A DNA stretch of 19,970 nucleotides from JBHHWH01 sp046756405. Its GTDB lineage: Bacteria > Actinomycetota > Acidimicrobiia > Spongiisociales > ZC4RG35. The position numbers and the translations under genes were made by a program. Every line of letters begins with the position of its first letter. Within the stretch, counting starts at the first letter, position 1. Of this stretch, positions 6,891-13,797 are shown piece by piece. The notes below the pieces were generated by a model that had not been told where the DNA came from, searched no databases, and saw only the letters and a list, made by a program, of their open reading frames with translations. Where the stretch lies: contig JBHHWH010000045.1 of NCBI GenBank assembly GCA_046756405.1, forward strand, positions 1 through 19,970. Reading direction: 5' to 3'.

Positions 6891-7678
6891 GCATCCGCAC
6901 CGAACATAAAGGGCACGTCCTCGTCGTCACCATCGACAGACCCGAGGCCCGCAACGCCATAAACCTGGAGATGGGCCGTCAACTCATCGACGTGTGGCGA
7001 GACTTCGCCGCGGACTCCGATCTCCGGGTTGCGGTTCTCACCGGGACCGGTGACAAGGCCTTCTGCGCCGGGGCCGACCTCAAGGAAGTCGGTGCCTGGT
7101 ACGCCTCAATGACCCCCGACGAACGCCGTGCGCACGCCGAAACCGAGCCTGGTCTCGGTGGGATCACTCGCAACCTCGACCCGGGAAAACCGATCGTGGC
7201 CGCCGCCAACGGGGCTTGTCTCGCCGGTGGCCTTGAGCTCGCCCTGGCCTGCGATGTCCGTGTCGCCGCTGAGAACGCCACCTTTGGTCTCCCCGAGGTC
7301 AAGTGGGGCCTCATGCCGGGAGCGGGCGGTACTCAGCGTCTCCCCCGTGCCATCCCCGAGTCGATGGCGATGGAGATGCTGCTCACCGGCGACCCAATCG
7401 ACGCCCAAACCGCGCTGAGGGTGGGCCTGGTGAGCCGGGTCGTTGCTTGGGATGCCCTGATGTCGGAGGCTCTCGACATCGCCGGCCGGATCGCTCGGGC
7501 CGCTCCCCTCTCCACTCAGGCGGTGCGGAGGGCCGCCCGGCAGGGCCGGGACCTGGCCCTCGACGACGGGCTCCGCCTGGAGCAGTTCATCGCCGAGCCT
7601 CTGCGTCAGTCCGAAGACGTCCAGGAGGGCTTGAGGGCGTTCCGCGAGAAGCGTGATCCCGAGTTCAAAGGAAGATGA
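6887..7678 (+). CDS. Enoyl-CoA hydratase, canonical crotonase
   Basis: A 263-residue crotonase-fold enzyme that should add water to trans-2-enoyl-CoA. Oxyanion-hole segments are KAFCAGADLKE (57-67) and ANGACLAGGLELALACD (107-123). Both acidic catalytic residues of classical enoyl-CoA hydratase are in place: Glu117 in GGLELA and Glu137 in FGLPEVKWGLMPGAGGTQRL (133-152). The C-terminus EGLRAFREKRDPEFKGR is typical of the family. ATG 6887 overlaps the preceding stop by 4 nt. Of the three crotonase genes in the window this one most clearly has standard hydratase residues, so it is the likeliest hydration step. Its physiological acyl group is unknown. Confidence 0.9.
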   Translation: MSIRTEHKGHVLVVTIDRPEARNAINLEMGRQLIDVWRDFAADSDLRVAVLTGTGDKAFCAGADLKEVGAWYASMTPDERRAHAETEPGLGGITRNLDPGKPIVAAANGACLAGGLELALACDVRVAAENATFGLPEVKWGLMPGAGGTQRLPRAIPESMAMEMLLTGDPIDAQTALRVGLVSRVVAWDALMSEALDIAGRIARAAPLSTQAVRRAARQGRDLALDDGLRLEQFIAEPLRQSEDVQEGLRAFREKRDPEFKGR

Positions 7679-7679
7679 G

Positions 7680-8468
7680 ATGACCGACTACTCGACCATC
7701 ACCACCTGTCTGGAGGGCCCGGTATACCGGCTGACCCTCAACCGGCCGGAGGTTCTCAACGCGTTGAACAGCGAGATGCTCGCCGAGATCAGAGAGGCTC
7801 TCGCCAAGGCAGCTGCGGACCCAGAGGTCAAGGTGGTTCTCATCGACTCCGCATCCGACCGTGCCTTCAGCGCCGGGATCGATGTCGGCTACGTCAAGGA
7901 TCTCACCGCCCCTGAGGTCAGGGAGGTAGGCCGGGAGCTACACCGAACCTTCCTCGCCTGCCGGACGACGGAGATCCCCATCGTATGCGCCATCGACGGG
8001 CTCTGTCTTGGGGCAGGTCTCGAACTGGCCGTCTCCTGTGACTTCATGATCGCCACCGACCGCTCCCGATTCGGGCTGCCCAACATCGACCGGGGGATCC
8101 CGGCCATCGTCGAAGCGGCCATCCTCCCCATGGCCATTGGGCTCCAGGGTGCCCGGGAGATGGCCTACACCGGAGAGTTCTGGGATGCAGCCAAGGCGGA
8201 GCGTCGCGGGCTCGTCCACAGCGTGGCAGCACCCGAGGCATTTCGATCCGAAGTCCACGACTGGATCACCCGTCTCGCCTCCAAGCCCGCTCCGGCGCTG
8301 GCAACCCAGAAGGAGATCATCCACAAGTGGATGACTACCGACCTGGAGACTGCCATCGACTACTCGATCAACACGGTGGTTCTGAACTGGTTGTCCCGCG
8401 AGCAGAAGGAGGGTATGGGGTCGTTCCTGGAGAAACGGGCCCCTGACTTCGAAGGAGGCATGCCATGA
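7680..8468 (+). CDS. Enoyl-CoA hydratase/isomerase family protein, one catalytic Glu changed
   Basis: A 262-residue crotonase-fold protein. CoA-binding and oxyanion motifs are NRPEVLNAL (21-29), RAFSAGIDVGYVKDL (61-75) and IDGLCLGAGLELAVSCD (105-121). Glu115 in GLELA is kept, but the position of the second hydratase Glu is Asn135 (FGLPNIDRGIPAIVEAAILP). A single retained acid suggests isomerase, hydrolase or another crotonase reaction rather than plain hydration; GIPAIVEAA instead of PGAGGTQ also marks a separate subfamily. ATG 7680 follows the previous stop by one base and has AAAGGAAG upstream; a start at 7653 lies inside the previous gene. It is coupled by ATGA to the BKACE gene. Fold is sure, reaction is not. 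Confidence 0.82.
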   Translation: MTDYSTITTCLEGPVYRLTLNRPEVLNALNSEMLAEIREALAKAAADPEVKVVLIDSASDRAFSAGIDVGYVKDLTAPEVREVGRELHRTFLACRTTEIPIVCAIDGLCLGAGLELAVSCDFMIATDRSRFGLPNIDRGIPAIVEAAILPMAIGLQGAREMAYTGEFWDAAKAERRGLVHSVAAPEAFRSEVHDWITRLASKPAPALATQKEIIHKWMTTDLETAIDYSINTVVLNWLSREQKEGMGSFLEKRAPDFEGGMP

Positions 8469-9355
8469 CCAACAGGGTCGTCCTGACCTGTGCACTGACC
8501 GGAGCCCAGCAGGGCAAGGAGGCCAACCCCAACCTTCCCGAGCAGCCCGAGGAGATCATCACTCAGGCGGTAGATGCGTGGAACGCAGGAGCGGCCATCC
8601 TCCACATCCACGCCCGGGATGAGAAAGGCAAGGCCACCGCCGACATCGAGACATTCCACAGGATCGTCGAGGGAATCAAGGCCGCCGGCTGCGACGCCGT
8701 CATCAACCTCACCACCGGTGGCGCCGTCGCCGGACTGCCCCTGGAAGACAGGGTCGCGGTCGTCCCCGCGCTGGAGCCGGAGATCGCCTCGTTCAGCGTG
8801 GGTGGAGGAGCGCTGCTCGGAAGGTACGACGGCAGGGAGGGCCGCTGGGTGAACGACCGGTGGGTGCCGCTGTTCTCTTCCCATGCCGAGTTGGAGCGGG
8901 TGGCGCGCATATTCCAGGAGCACGGCACGCGTCCCGAGCTGGAGGTGTACCACGCGGGGATGATGAACAACGTCCGCGACCTCGACAGGATCGGCGTGCT
9001 CGACCATCCGATGCTGATCAACTTCGTCACCGGCATCCCGGGAGAGATCACCCCTTCAACGGTGAAGGACCTAGTGTTTCTCGTCGATCAACTGCCCGAC
9101 AACGCGGTGTGGCAGGTCACCTCCATCGGTGCGCGCAACCACTTCCGGATGATCGGAGCGGTCCTAGCCATGGGGGGTCAGGTCAGAGTCGGGATGGAGG
9201 ACAACATCTACATCGGCCCCGGTGAGCTGGCCAGCTCCAACGCCCAGATCGTGGAACGGGCGGTGCGCATCATCCGCGAAATCGGTTTCGAGCCGGCCAC
9301 TCCTGACGAGGCCCGCGCCATGCTGGAACTGCGAGGGGCCCCAGGGTGGGAGTGA
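8465..9355 (+). CDS. BKACE (DUF849) beta-keto acid cleavage enzyme
   Basis: A 296-residue TIM-barrel enzyme of the DUF849 family, whose founder Kce cleaves 3-keto-5-aminohexanoate with acetyl-CoA to acetoacetate and a CoA thioester. The Zn-binding pair is HIH (His47, His49) in AILHIHARD; INLTTGG (95-101), the E-V-Y-H-A-G-M strand and VRVGMEDNIYI with the third Zn ligand Glu are characteristic. Length and ends match the family. In this operon it could carry out the C-C cleavage that a thiolase would normally do, on a free beta-keto acid, or recycle acetoacetate; the actual substrate cannot be read. It starts in an ATGA overlap after the second crotonase and ends in a GTGA overlap with the TetR gene. 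Confidence 0.88.
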   Translation: MTNRVVLTCALTGAQQGKEANPNLPEQPEEIITQAVDAWNAGAAILHIHARDEKGKATADIETFHRIVEGIKAAGCDAVINLTTGGAVAGLPLEDRVAVVPALEPEIASFSVGGGALLGRYDGREGRWVNDRWVPLFSSHAELERVARIFQEHGTRPELEVYHAGMMNNVRDLDRIGVLDHPMLINFVTGIPGEITPSTVKDLVFLVDQLPDNAVWQVTSIGARNHFRMIGAVLAMGGQVRVGMEDNIYIGPGELASSNAQIVERAVRIIREIGFEPATPDEARAMLELRGAPGWE

Positions 9356-9975
9356 AGGAGCGGCGAGCGCGGGAACGGGAGGCTCGGCGTCGAGCCATCC
9401 TCACTGCCACCCGCGAGCTGGTGAGGGAGAACGGGTTTGCCGGCACCACCACACGTCAGATCGCAGAACGCTGCGAGCTGTCGGAGGCGACGTTGTTCTT
9501 CTACTTCTCCAGCAAGGACGAGATCCTCGTCTCGCTACTTGGGGAGGCCGCCGACTTCTGGGCTTCCGGTCTCGATGCCCTGGCCGATGGGAACGGCTCA
9601 GCTGGGGACAGGCTGGCGGAGGTGTGGCGGTTCTTCGAGGAGGTCCACCAGGAGCACCCGGAGTACGTCTACGTCTCCACCTACCTGGCCCAACCCGGGT
9701 CGACGAGCGCTGTCAGCGAGGAGGTATTGGCCGACCTGGCTAAGAGGACAGGCGCCAACTTCCGCCGACTCGGCGACCTGCTCGTCGGGTTGGGCGGAGT
9801 CGATGACCGTCGACTCGCCGCCGACGTTCTCTGGTCGTCGTTCCTCGGACTGATGGTGCTCAGGCAGGGGCAGGCCAACCTCGGAGCGCCGGGACATCCC
9901 GACGAGCACCAACTGCCGGCGGCGCTCGATCTGCTCGCCCGCGGGTTCTCCTCCCCGACGTCGCGAGAATCGTGA
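9352..9975 (+). CDS. TetR-family regulator, probable regulator of its own operon
   Basis: A 207-residue TetR/AcrR-type protein. The helix-turn-helix occupies about residues 12-58: RRAILTATRELVRENGFAGT, then TTRQIAERCELSEATLFFYF and SSKDEIL. The rest is helical and variable, as expected of a ligand-binding domain that may sense an acyl-CoA. GTG 9352 is chosen because it makes the same GTGA overlap seen throughout the operon and AGGG lies about 5 bases upstream; GTG 9346 would add two residues. As the last coupled gene it probably represses the operon from the candidate site near 3889-3918. The ligand and operator are inferred. Confidence 0.87.
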   Translation: MKERRAREREARRRAILTATRELVRENGFAGTTTRQIAERCELSEATLFFYFSSKDEILVSLLGEAADFWASGLDALADGNGSAGDRLAEVWRFFEEVHQEHPEYVYVSTYLAQPGSTSAVSEEVLADLAKRTGANFRRLGDLLVGLGGVDDRRLAADVLWSSFLGLMVLRQGQANLGAPGHPDEHQLPAALDLLARGFSSPTSRES

Positions 9976-10184
9976 CGGTATCCGTTTCCAACCGGTGCGC
10001 GCCCTGGGGATTCGGGGTGGCGCAACGCGTCCGTCGGGGGCGGCGACCCGGCAACGAACTGGGGCACGCTCAACCGGAGGCGGTGCCCCGGACTCACACG
10101 GGGGCCAGCATTGAAGACATCCGGGACGATCCTGACGTTGGCCTGAACTCCCGTCACCCTCACCCTTCCAGGGACTCCCCAGAG
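9976..10184 (+). other. 209-bp spacer between TetR and patatin genes
   Basis: The patatin reading frame stays open through this stretch from GTG 9972, but its translation is low-complexity and shows no patatin homology, so I treat it as non-coding. It contains the hairpin listed at 10059-10091. No clear promoter is seen, although the gene at 10185 needs one if the hairpin ends transcription. Confidence 0.5.
10059..10091 (+). terminator. Strong hairpin, possible operon terminator or attenuator
   Basis: GGGGCAC (10061-10067) pairs perfectly with GTGCCCC (10083-10089) across a 15-nt loop, and one G-T plus one C-G pair extend the stem outward to 10059/10091. It lies 83 bp after the TetR stop and 94 bp before the patatin ATG. 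There is no T tract, so intrinsic termination is uncertain. Confidence 0.35.
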
Positions 10185-10913
10185 ATGGCCCTTGTGCTCA
10201 GCGGCGGCCTGTTCCGGAATGCCTTCCAGGTGGGGGTCCTAGAAGCGCTCCACGAGCGCGGATTTCAACCCGATCTGGTCATCGGAGTGTCGTCTGGTGC
10301 CTGGAATGGAGCGTGTTTGGTCGCCGATCAGCTTGACCAGATGAGGGTGTTCTGGCAGGCGGTGGCCCGGCTCCCCAAATTCAGCCTGAAGAACCTCCGC
10401 ACAAACCGCACCATCTTCAACATCCGGTCGATCATTGAGGCAATCCCCGAGGCTCACCTCGACTTCGACGCTATCGCCCGGAGTCGCACACGCCTCTTTG
10501 TCGGCGCTACCCGAGTGAAGGACTTCACCTTTCGGCTCCTCGAACTCAACGGGCGTTCCGATGCCGAGATCTTCGCCGGGTTGATGGCCTCCAACCTGAT
10601 TCCGGGGCTGGTTGGGTGGCCCGTCAAGGTCGACGGGGAGCGCTTCGTGGACGGGGGTTTTACCGACCGCGTGCCTTACGAAGCTGCGATCCGGGCTGGG
10701 GCGCGGAGGGTGGTGGTCATAGTCCCCGACGACGACCGGGCCCTCCGCTCCCGGCCCTGGTCCCACCGTCACACGGAGCACCTGGCCGTGAGTCGGGGTC
10801 GGCTGACGGTCGTCGCTCCGCGCCGCCGGCTACCAAGACCCGGGCACAGGCTGGCCGACGTCGAAGCAGCGATCGAAGAAGGCTATGCGGTGGGCCGGTC
10901 GGTCCACCTCTAG
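10185..10913 (+). CDS. Patatin-like phospholipase/acyl hydrolase
   Basis: A 242-residue patatin-domain protein, a Ser-Asp dyad acyl hydrolase. The nucleophile elbow is GVSSG (34-38) with Ser36, preceded by FQPDLVI; the catalytic Asp is Asp156 in FVDGGFTDRVP (154-164). The N-terminal oxyanion motif reads LVLSGGLFRNAFQVGVLEAL (3-22): two Gly are kept, but the usual G-x-R-G is replaced by LFRNA. No signal peptide or membrane segment is visible. ATG 10185 starts right at the domain; its ribosome-binding site is weak. A start at GTG 9972 would overlap the TetR stop and add 71 unstructured residues. It may release fatty acids from lipids or hydrolyse acyl-CoA. A related, truncated frame lies at the far end of the window (19906). 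Confidence 0.82.
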   Translation: MALVLSGGLFRNAFQVGVLEALHERGFQPDLVIGVSSGAWNGACLVADQLDQMRVFWQAVARLPKFSLKNLRTNRTIFNIRSIIEAIPEAHLDFDAIARSRTRLFVGATRVKDFTFRLLELNGRSDAEIFAGLMASNLIPGLVGWPVKVDGERFVDGGFTDRVPYEAAIRAGARRVVVIVPDDDRALRSRPWSHRHTEHLAVSRGRLTVVAPRRRLPRPGHRLADVEAAIEEGYAVGRSVHL

Positions 10914-11017
10914 AGGCGGATCATGCTCTCGGTCGCCGGCGACGGTCTCGCAGGCCATCCCGAGCTGATCCGAACGTTCGGGCTCACCGTCGGCGATGTT
11001 GTCGTTCGACCCGGGGT
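10914..11017. other. Convergent intergenic gap
   Basis: This lies between the patatin stop (+ strand) and the TetR stop (- strand). A perfect 10-bp palindrome, TCGCCGGCGA, is at 10933-10942 and could be part of a bidirectional terminator, but there is no T tract. No gene is recognised. Confidence 0.3.
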
Positions 11018-11605
11018 TCACACCCGATGGCTCTCGACCTCGGCGATCGCCGTGTCGAGCAGGGACTCGATGCGCTCGACGCTCTGACCGCGACTGGCGA
11101 CGAACAGCCCGGTTGTCACGAGCATGAGCACTTCGGCAAGACGGCCGATCGAGTCGGGGGCGACCTCACCGCGCTCCGACGCGGCCCGCAGGGCGCGAGC
11201 GAACGCCGAGCGCAACCGTGTCAGATACTCACCGCCGGCGGCGGCAACAGTCGGGTCGACATGGCCGCGTTCGGCGAGTGTGTTGATCATGAGGCAGCCG
11301 AGCGAGCCGTCGGCCTCCCCGTGGATCCGCCCGCGCCACCCTTCGAAGAACGCCACGACATCGTCGAGCCCGTCGTGTCCCGATTCCAGGGGCCCCAACA
11401 TGTCGTCGATACCTTCCATATAGCGGCCCATGACCGCATCGAACAGGCCGCGCTTGGACTCGAAGGTCGAGTAGAGCGACGATCTGGACAGGCCCGTCGC
11501 CCTGGTGAGGTCCTCAATCGTCGTTGCTTCGTACCCCTGCTGCCAGAACACGCCCATGGCCCGGGTCAATACCTCTCGGGTCTCGAATTCGCGGAGTCGC
11601 GCCAT
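11018..11605 (-). CDS. TetR-family repressor, divergent from SRPBCC-SDR genes
   Basis: A 195-residue TetR-family protein on the minus strand. The DNA-binding domain spans about residues 9-54: TREVLTRAMGVFWQQGYEAT, then TIEDLTRATGLSRSSLYSTF and ESKRGLF. The C-terminal domain includes GCLMINTLAERG, a motif common in TetR proteins that respond to small hydrophobic or electrophilic molecules. ATG at 11605 is chosen because GGAGAG lies upstream on the minus strand and the HTH follows directly; a start at 11689 would add 28 residues read from the operator region. The divergent arrangement and twin palindromes upstream point to control of its own gene and of the 11704-13031 genes. Confidence 0.88.
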   Translation of the reverse strand: MARLREFETREVLTRAMGVFWQQGYEATTIEDLTRATGLSRSSLYSTFESKRGLFDAVMGRYMEGIDDMLGPLESGHDGLDDVVAFFEGWRGRIHGEADGSLGCLMINTLAERGHVDPTVAAAGGEYLTRLRSAFARALRAASERGEVAPDSIGRLAEVLMLVTTGLFVASRGQSVERIESLLDTAIAEVESHRV

Positions 11606-11630
11606 GTTCTCTCCTCGTAACGGGAATACC

Positions 11631-11644
11631 GGAACGTACATTCC
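11631..11644. promoter_or_regulatory. Candidate TetR operator, site 1
   Basis: GGAACGTACATTCC is palindromic except for one position pair. It lies 26 bp before the repressor start codon, and its centre is 24 bp from that of site 2 (about two helical turns and a bit). The half-site GGAACG is shared with site 2. Confidence 0.6.
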
Positions 11645-11654
11645 AGTTGTACTC

Positions 11655-11668
11655 GGAACGAACGTTCC
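11655..11668. promoter_or_regulatory. Candidate TetR operator, site 2
   Basis: GGAACGAACGTTCC has perfect 6-bp inverted arms around a two-base centre. It lies 35 bp before the SRPBCC start, where it could block that gene's promoter. The repeated half-site makes a chance origin unlikely, but binding by the adjacent TetR protein is inferred. Confidence 0.65.
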
Positions 11669-11703
11669 CATCAAGGGGGACCTGTACACAGTGAGGATAA
11701 GAC

Positions 11704-12222
11704 ATGTCCGAGAAAGTTCTCAGCTACCAGATCTACATCGATGCACCGCGAACGCAGGTGTGGGACGTGATCGCAGACTTCGGCAACGTCGCCAACCTGA
11801 GTCCCGGCATCAAGAAGTCGTACCTCACCTCGGACATCACCCGAGGCGTTGGCGCCACCCGCCACTGCGACCTCGCCCTCTACGGTTCGACGGTTGATGA
11901 GCGAATCGTGGAGTGGACCGAAGGCGAGAGCTTTCGCATCGACATCTACGAATCCTCCAGGCTTCCCCTGATCAAGACGTCGGGTGGCTCGTTCCACGTT
12001 GCGGACCACGACGGCGGAACGCTCTTAACCGGCACGCTGCACTACTCGCTCAAATACGGCCCCATCGGGAGCCTCGTAGAGAAACTCGCCCTCCGCAAAC
12101 AACTGGCAAGGGAATGGAAGATCTTCCTCGCCGGCACCAAGAAGCACATCGAGACTGGCACTCTCATCGACCGCGACACCCGGGTTCCGGTCGACGCTGT
12201 GAATGCCGGAGCGAAGGCCTGA
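11704..12222 (+). CDS. SRPBCC/START-like ligand-binding protein
   Basis: A 172-residue protein of the SRPBCC (polyketide cyclase/Bet v1-like) superfamily. The N-terminus (VLSYQIYIDAPRTQVWDVIADFGNVANL) is the typical first strand and helices in which the P..VW..I.DF pattern forms the start of the hydrophobic cavity; GVGATRHCDL, ERIVEWTEGESFRIDI and GGTLLTGTLHYSLKYGPIG are the following strands, and a long C-terminal helix carries KQLAREWKIFLAGTKKHIE. Members bind or transform hydrophobic ligands; no specific catalytic residues can be assigned. GAGGAT lies just upstream of ATG 11704. The SDR gene begins two bases after its stop, so the two are probably cotranscribed under the divergent TetR. 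Confidence 0.82.
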   Translation: MSEKVLSYQIYIDAPRTQVWDVIADFGNVANLSPGIKKSYLTSDITRGVGATRHCDLALYGSTVDERIVEWTEGESFRIDIYESSRLPLIKTSGGSFHVADHDGGTLLTGTLHYSLKYGPIGSLVEKLALRKQLAREWKIFLAGTKKHIETGTLIDRDTRVPVDAVNAGAKA

Positions 12223-12224
12223 TC

Positions 12225-13031
12225 ATGGCGAACCTCCTCACGAGGTACGGGCCATGGGCAGTAGTCACGGGTGCGTCCTCGGGCATCGGGCGGGAGTTCG
12301 CCAGGGCGCTGGGCGGCGGAGGATTCGATCTGGTGATCACCGCGCGGCGCGAGGATCGACTCGAGCAACTGGCCAAGGAGATCCGCCGCGACCACGGCGT
12401 CGAGGTCCGCATAGTCACAATCGACCTCAGCGACGAGGGGTCCGTCGCACAGCTCGAACACGCAACGGAGGACCTCGAAGTCGGCCTGGTCATCTCCAAC
12501 GCCGGTGGCGTCAACCCGGGATCGTTCCTCAGCTCGGATATCGAGGCGCAGGCTGGCTTCGTCCATCTCAACGCGTTGACTCCCATGCGGATCGCTCACG
12601 TGTTCGGCCGCCGCATGGCGGAGCGAGGCAAAGGCGGAGTCGTGTTCGTGTCGTCCACGGCCGCCTTCAACGGCACGCCCTACCTGGCGAACTACGCCGC
12701 TACCAAAGCCTATCAGCTGACCCTCGGCGAGGGCCTCCACCGCGAGTACGCCGAGAAGGGTGTGGACGTTCTGGTGCTCGCGCCCGGCCCCACCCGGACC
12801 GAGATGGCCGAGACCGAGGGCGTCGACTTCTCGAGCTTGCCGATGAAGTGGATGGAGCCCGAGCAGGTGGCGGCCGCGGCCCTGCGTTCTCTGGGTCGTA
12901 GACCGCTGCTCGTTCCCGGCGGCGTCAACAAGGTGATGCGTTTCATGACCAGCCGGCTCATGCCCAGGCGGGGATCGGTTGCGATGTGGGGAACGATGAT
13001 GCGCAAGGCCACCGACGAGGCTCTGCGGTGA
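12225..13031 (+). CDS. Short-chain dehydrogenase/reductase
   Basis: A 268-residue classical SDR that oxidises or reduces a hydroxyl/keto group with NAD(P). The Rossmann glycine motif TGASSGIG is at 15-22; Arg41/Arg42 after the second strand (ITARRED) suggest NADPH preference; NAG is at 92-94; Asn116, Ser143/144, Tyr157 and Lys161 (NYAATKAY) form the catalytic set; APGPTRTEMAETEGV follows. The tail (TSRLMPRRGSVAMWGTMMRKA) resembles membrane-associated SDRs of lipid metabolism. ATG 12225 has GAAGG upstream and follows the SRPBCC stop by two bases; the frame runs further upstream but only as a shadow of that gene. The partner SRPBCC protein may bind the same hydrophobic substrate. Confidence 0.88.
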   Translation: MANLLTRYGPWAVVTGASSGIGREFARALGGGGFDLVITARREDRLEQLAKEIRRDHGVEVRIVTIDLSDEGSVAQLEHATEDLEVGLVISNAGGVNPGSFLSSDIEAQAGFVHLNALTPMRIAHVFGRRMAERGKGGVVFVSSTAAFNGTPYLANYAATKAYQLTLGEGLHREYAEKGVDVLVLAPGPTRTEMAETEGVDFSSLPMKWMEPEQVAAAALRSLGRRPLLVPGGVNKVMRFMTSRLMPRRGSVAMWGTMMRKATDEALR

Positions 13032-13071
13032 AACCAGTCGCACCGCTCCAACCGCCAGAAGGTCACTCGCC

Positions 13072-13577
13072 ATGACCGACTGGACCTTCAACGGCACCTG
13101 GCCCTCGTCCCTGACCACCTCGGGTTCGGCCGCTCCGACAAACCCGACCGCCCGGAGGTCTACAGTATCGAGCGACACTGCCGCAGGCTCGAGTCGCTGC
13201 TGGAGTCGCTCGACCTGAGGGAGGCCACGGTGGTAGGCCAGGACTGGGGAGGCCCCATCGGCCTCTACTGGGCGACACGTCATCCCGAAAGGGTGCGGTC
13301 ACTGTTCATCCTGAACACTTTCGCGCACCGCCCGCGCCGGAAGGTCGAGCTCCCGATCCCGCTGATTCTCGACGATCGAGGGGCGACTCTCGCTGTCCTA
13401 CTCGAATCAATCGCCGCTCTCCACCGGTCGGGATTCGTCTCCGTCGACGAGAGCTGCCTCACCTGCGACCACTATCGGCCTGGTACGCAGGTGGGATACT
13501 GCGAGCTGCTGGCCATGGACCTCGCCCCAATCGCGCTGCGTGTCCACTGCCCGGACCACACACCGGTGCCCGCCTGA
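13072..13577 (+). pseudogene. Haloalkane-dehalogenase-like remnant fused to MarR-like tail
   Basis: ATG 13072 starts MTDWTFNGTWP, like the N-terminus of haloalkane-dehalogenase-family hydrolases. At about 13104 the homology jumps, in another frame, to ALVPDHLGFGRSDKPD..., skipping the region that should contain the HGNPTW oxyanion motif. The second frame continues through RHCRRLESLLESLDL and VVGQDWGGPIGLYWA (nucleophile Asp at 13242-13244) to FILNTFAHRP, then loses similarity near 13370. The remainder includes SVDESCLTCDHY, CELL and ALRVHCPDH, a Cys-rich pattern I associate with the C-terminal tail of some actinobacterial MarR proteins. The cap domain and catalytic His are missing, so it cannot be a working dehalogenase. 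The piece from GTG 13230 could still be translated (115 residues). The MarR-tail call is tentative. Confidence 0.6.
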
Positions 13578-13579
13578 GC

Positions 13580-13732
13580 ATCTCCACATCGGGAGGCATC
13601 AAGAGAGTGTTCAGGCGAGTGCGGAACTTGGTGTTGACCAAGGCCGGCGAGGAGACACGCGCCGGGATCCAGCAGCGACTCTACGCCGAGTTGGGCCAAC
13701 TGGTCCGCGACCGGCTCGCACCGACGGGCTGA
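13580..13732 (+). pseudogene. MarR-like winged-helix remnant
   Basis: The frame ending at TGA 13730-13732 reads ISTSGGIKRVF and then VRNLVLTKAGEETRAGIQQRLYAELGQL. The first part resembles the recognition helix of MarR proteins (LS.SG.T..L.RLE), the second their wing and following helix (R.V.LT.AG...). The residues normally between them (about 20) are missing, and there is no in-frame start with a full N-terminal domain. I read this as a MarR gene eroded by deletion. The assignment rests on pattern alone. Confidence 0.4.
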
Positions 13733-13765
13733 TATGAACAGCGGCATCACCTGTCCGGCGTCGGC

Positions 13766-13782
13766 GCTCCTGCGTGAGGAGC
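13766..13782. terminator. Hairpin between convergent transcription units
   Basis: GCTCCT (13766-13771) and AGGAGC (13777-13782) form a perfect 6-bp stem with a 5-nt loop, 16 bp beyond the minus-strand acyl-CoA dehydrogenase stop and 34 bp after the MarR-like remnant. There is no T run, so this is only a candidate terminator. Nothing else is recognised between 13733 and 13797. Confidence 0.35.
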
Positions 13783-13797
13783 CGAAGCCCCAGATGC

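Noticed and set aside
9972..10184. N-terminal extension of the patatin from GTG 9972
   Set aside because: The extra 71 residues have no patatin similarity and the stretch contains a strong hairpin; the domain starts at ATG 10185.
10923..11086. Short + strand frame starting at ATG 10923
   Set aside because: It overlaps the end of the minus-strand TetR gene, has no ribosome-binding site and resembles no family.
13061..13077. GGTCA...TGACC inverted repeat after the SDR gene as an operator
   Set aside because: Short arms with a 7-bp spacer, inside a region of gene remnants; similarity to the arms at 18798-18820 is probably chance.
12042..13283. 413-codon - strand ORF opposite the SRPBCC-SDR genes
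   Set aside because: It covers a well-supported SDR on the other strand and has no recognisable motif; treated as a codon-bias shadow.
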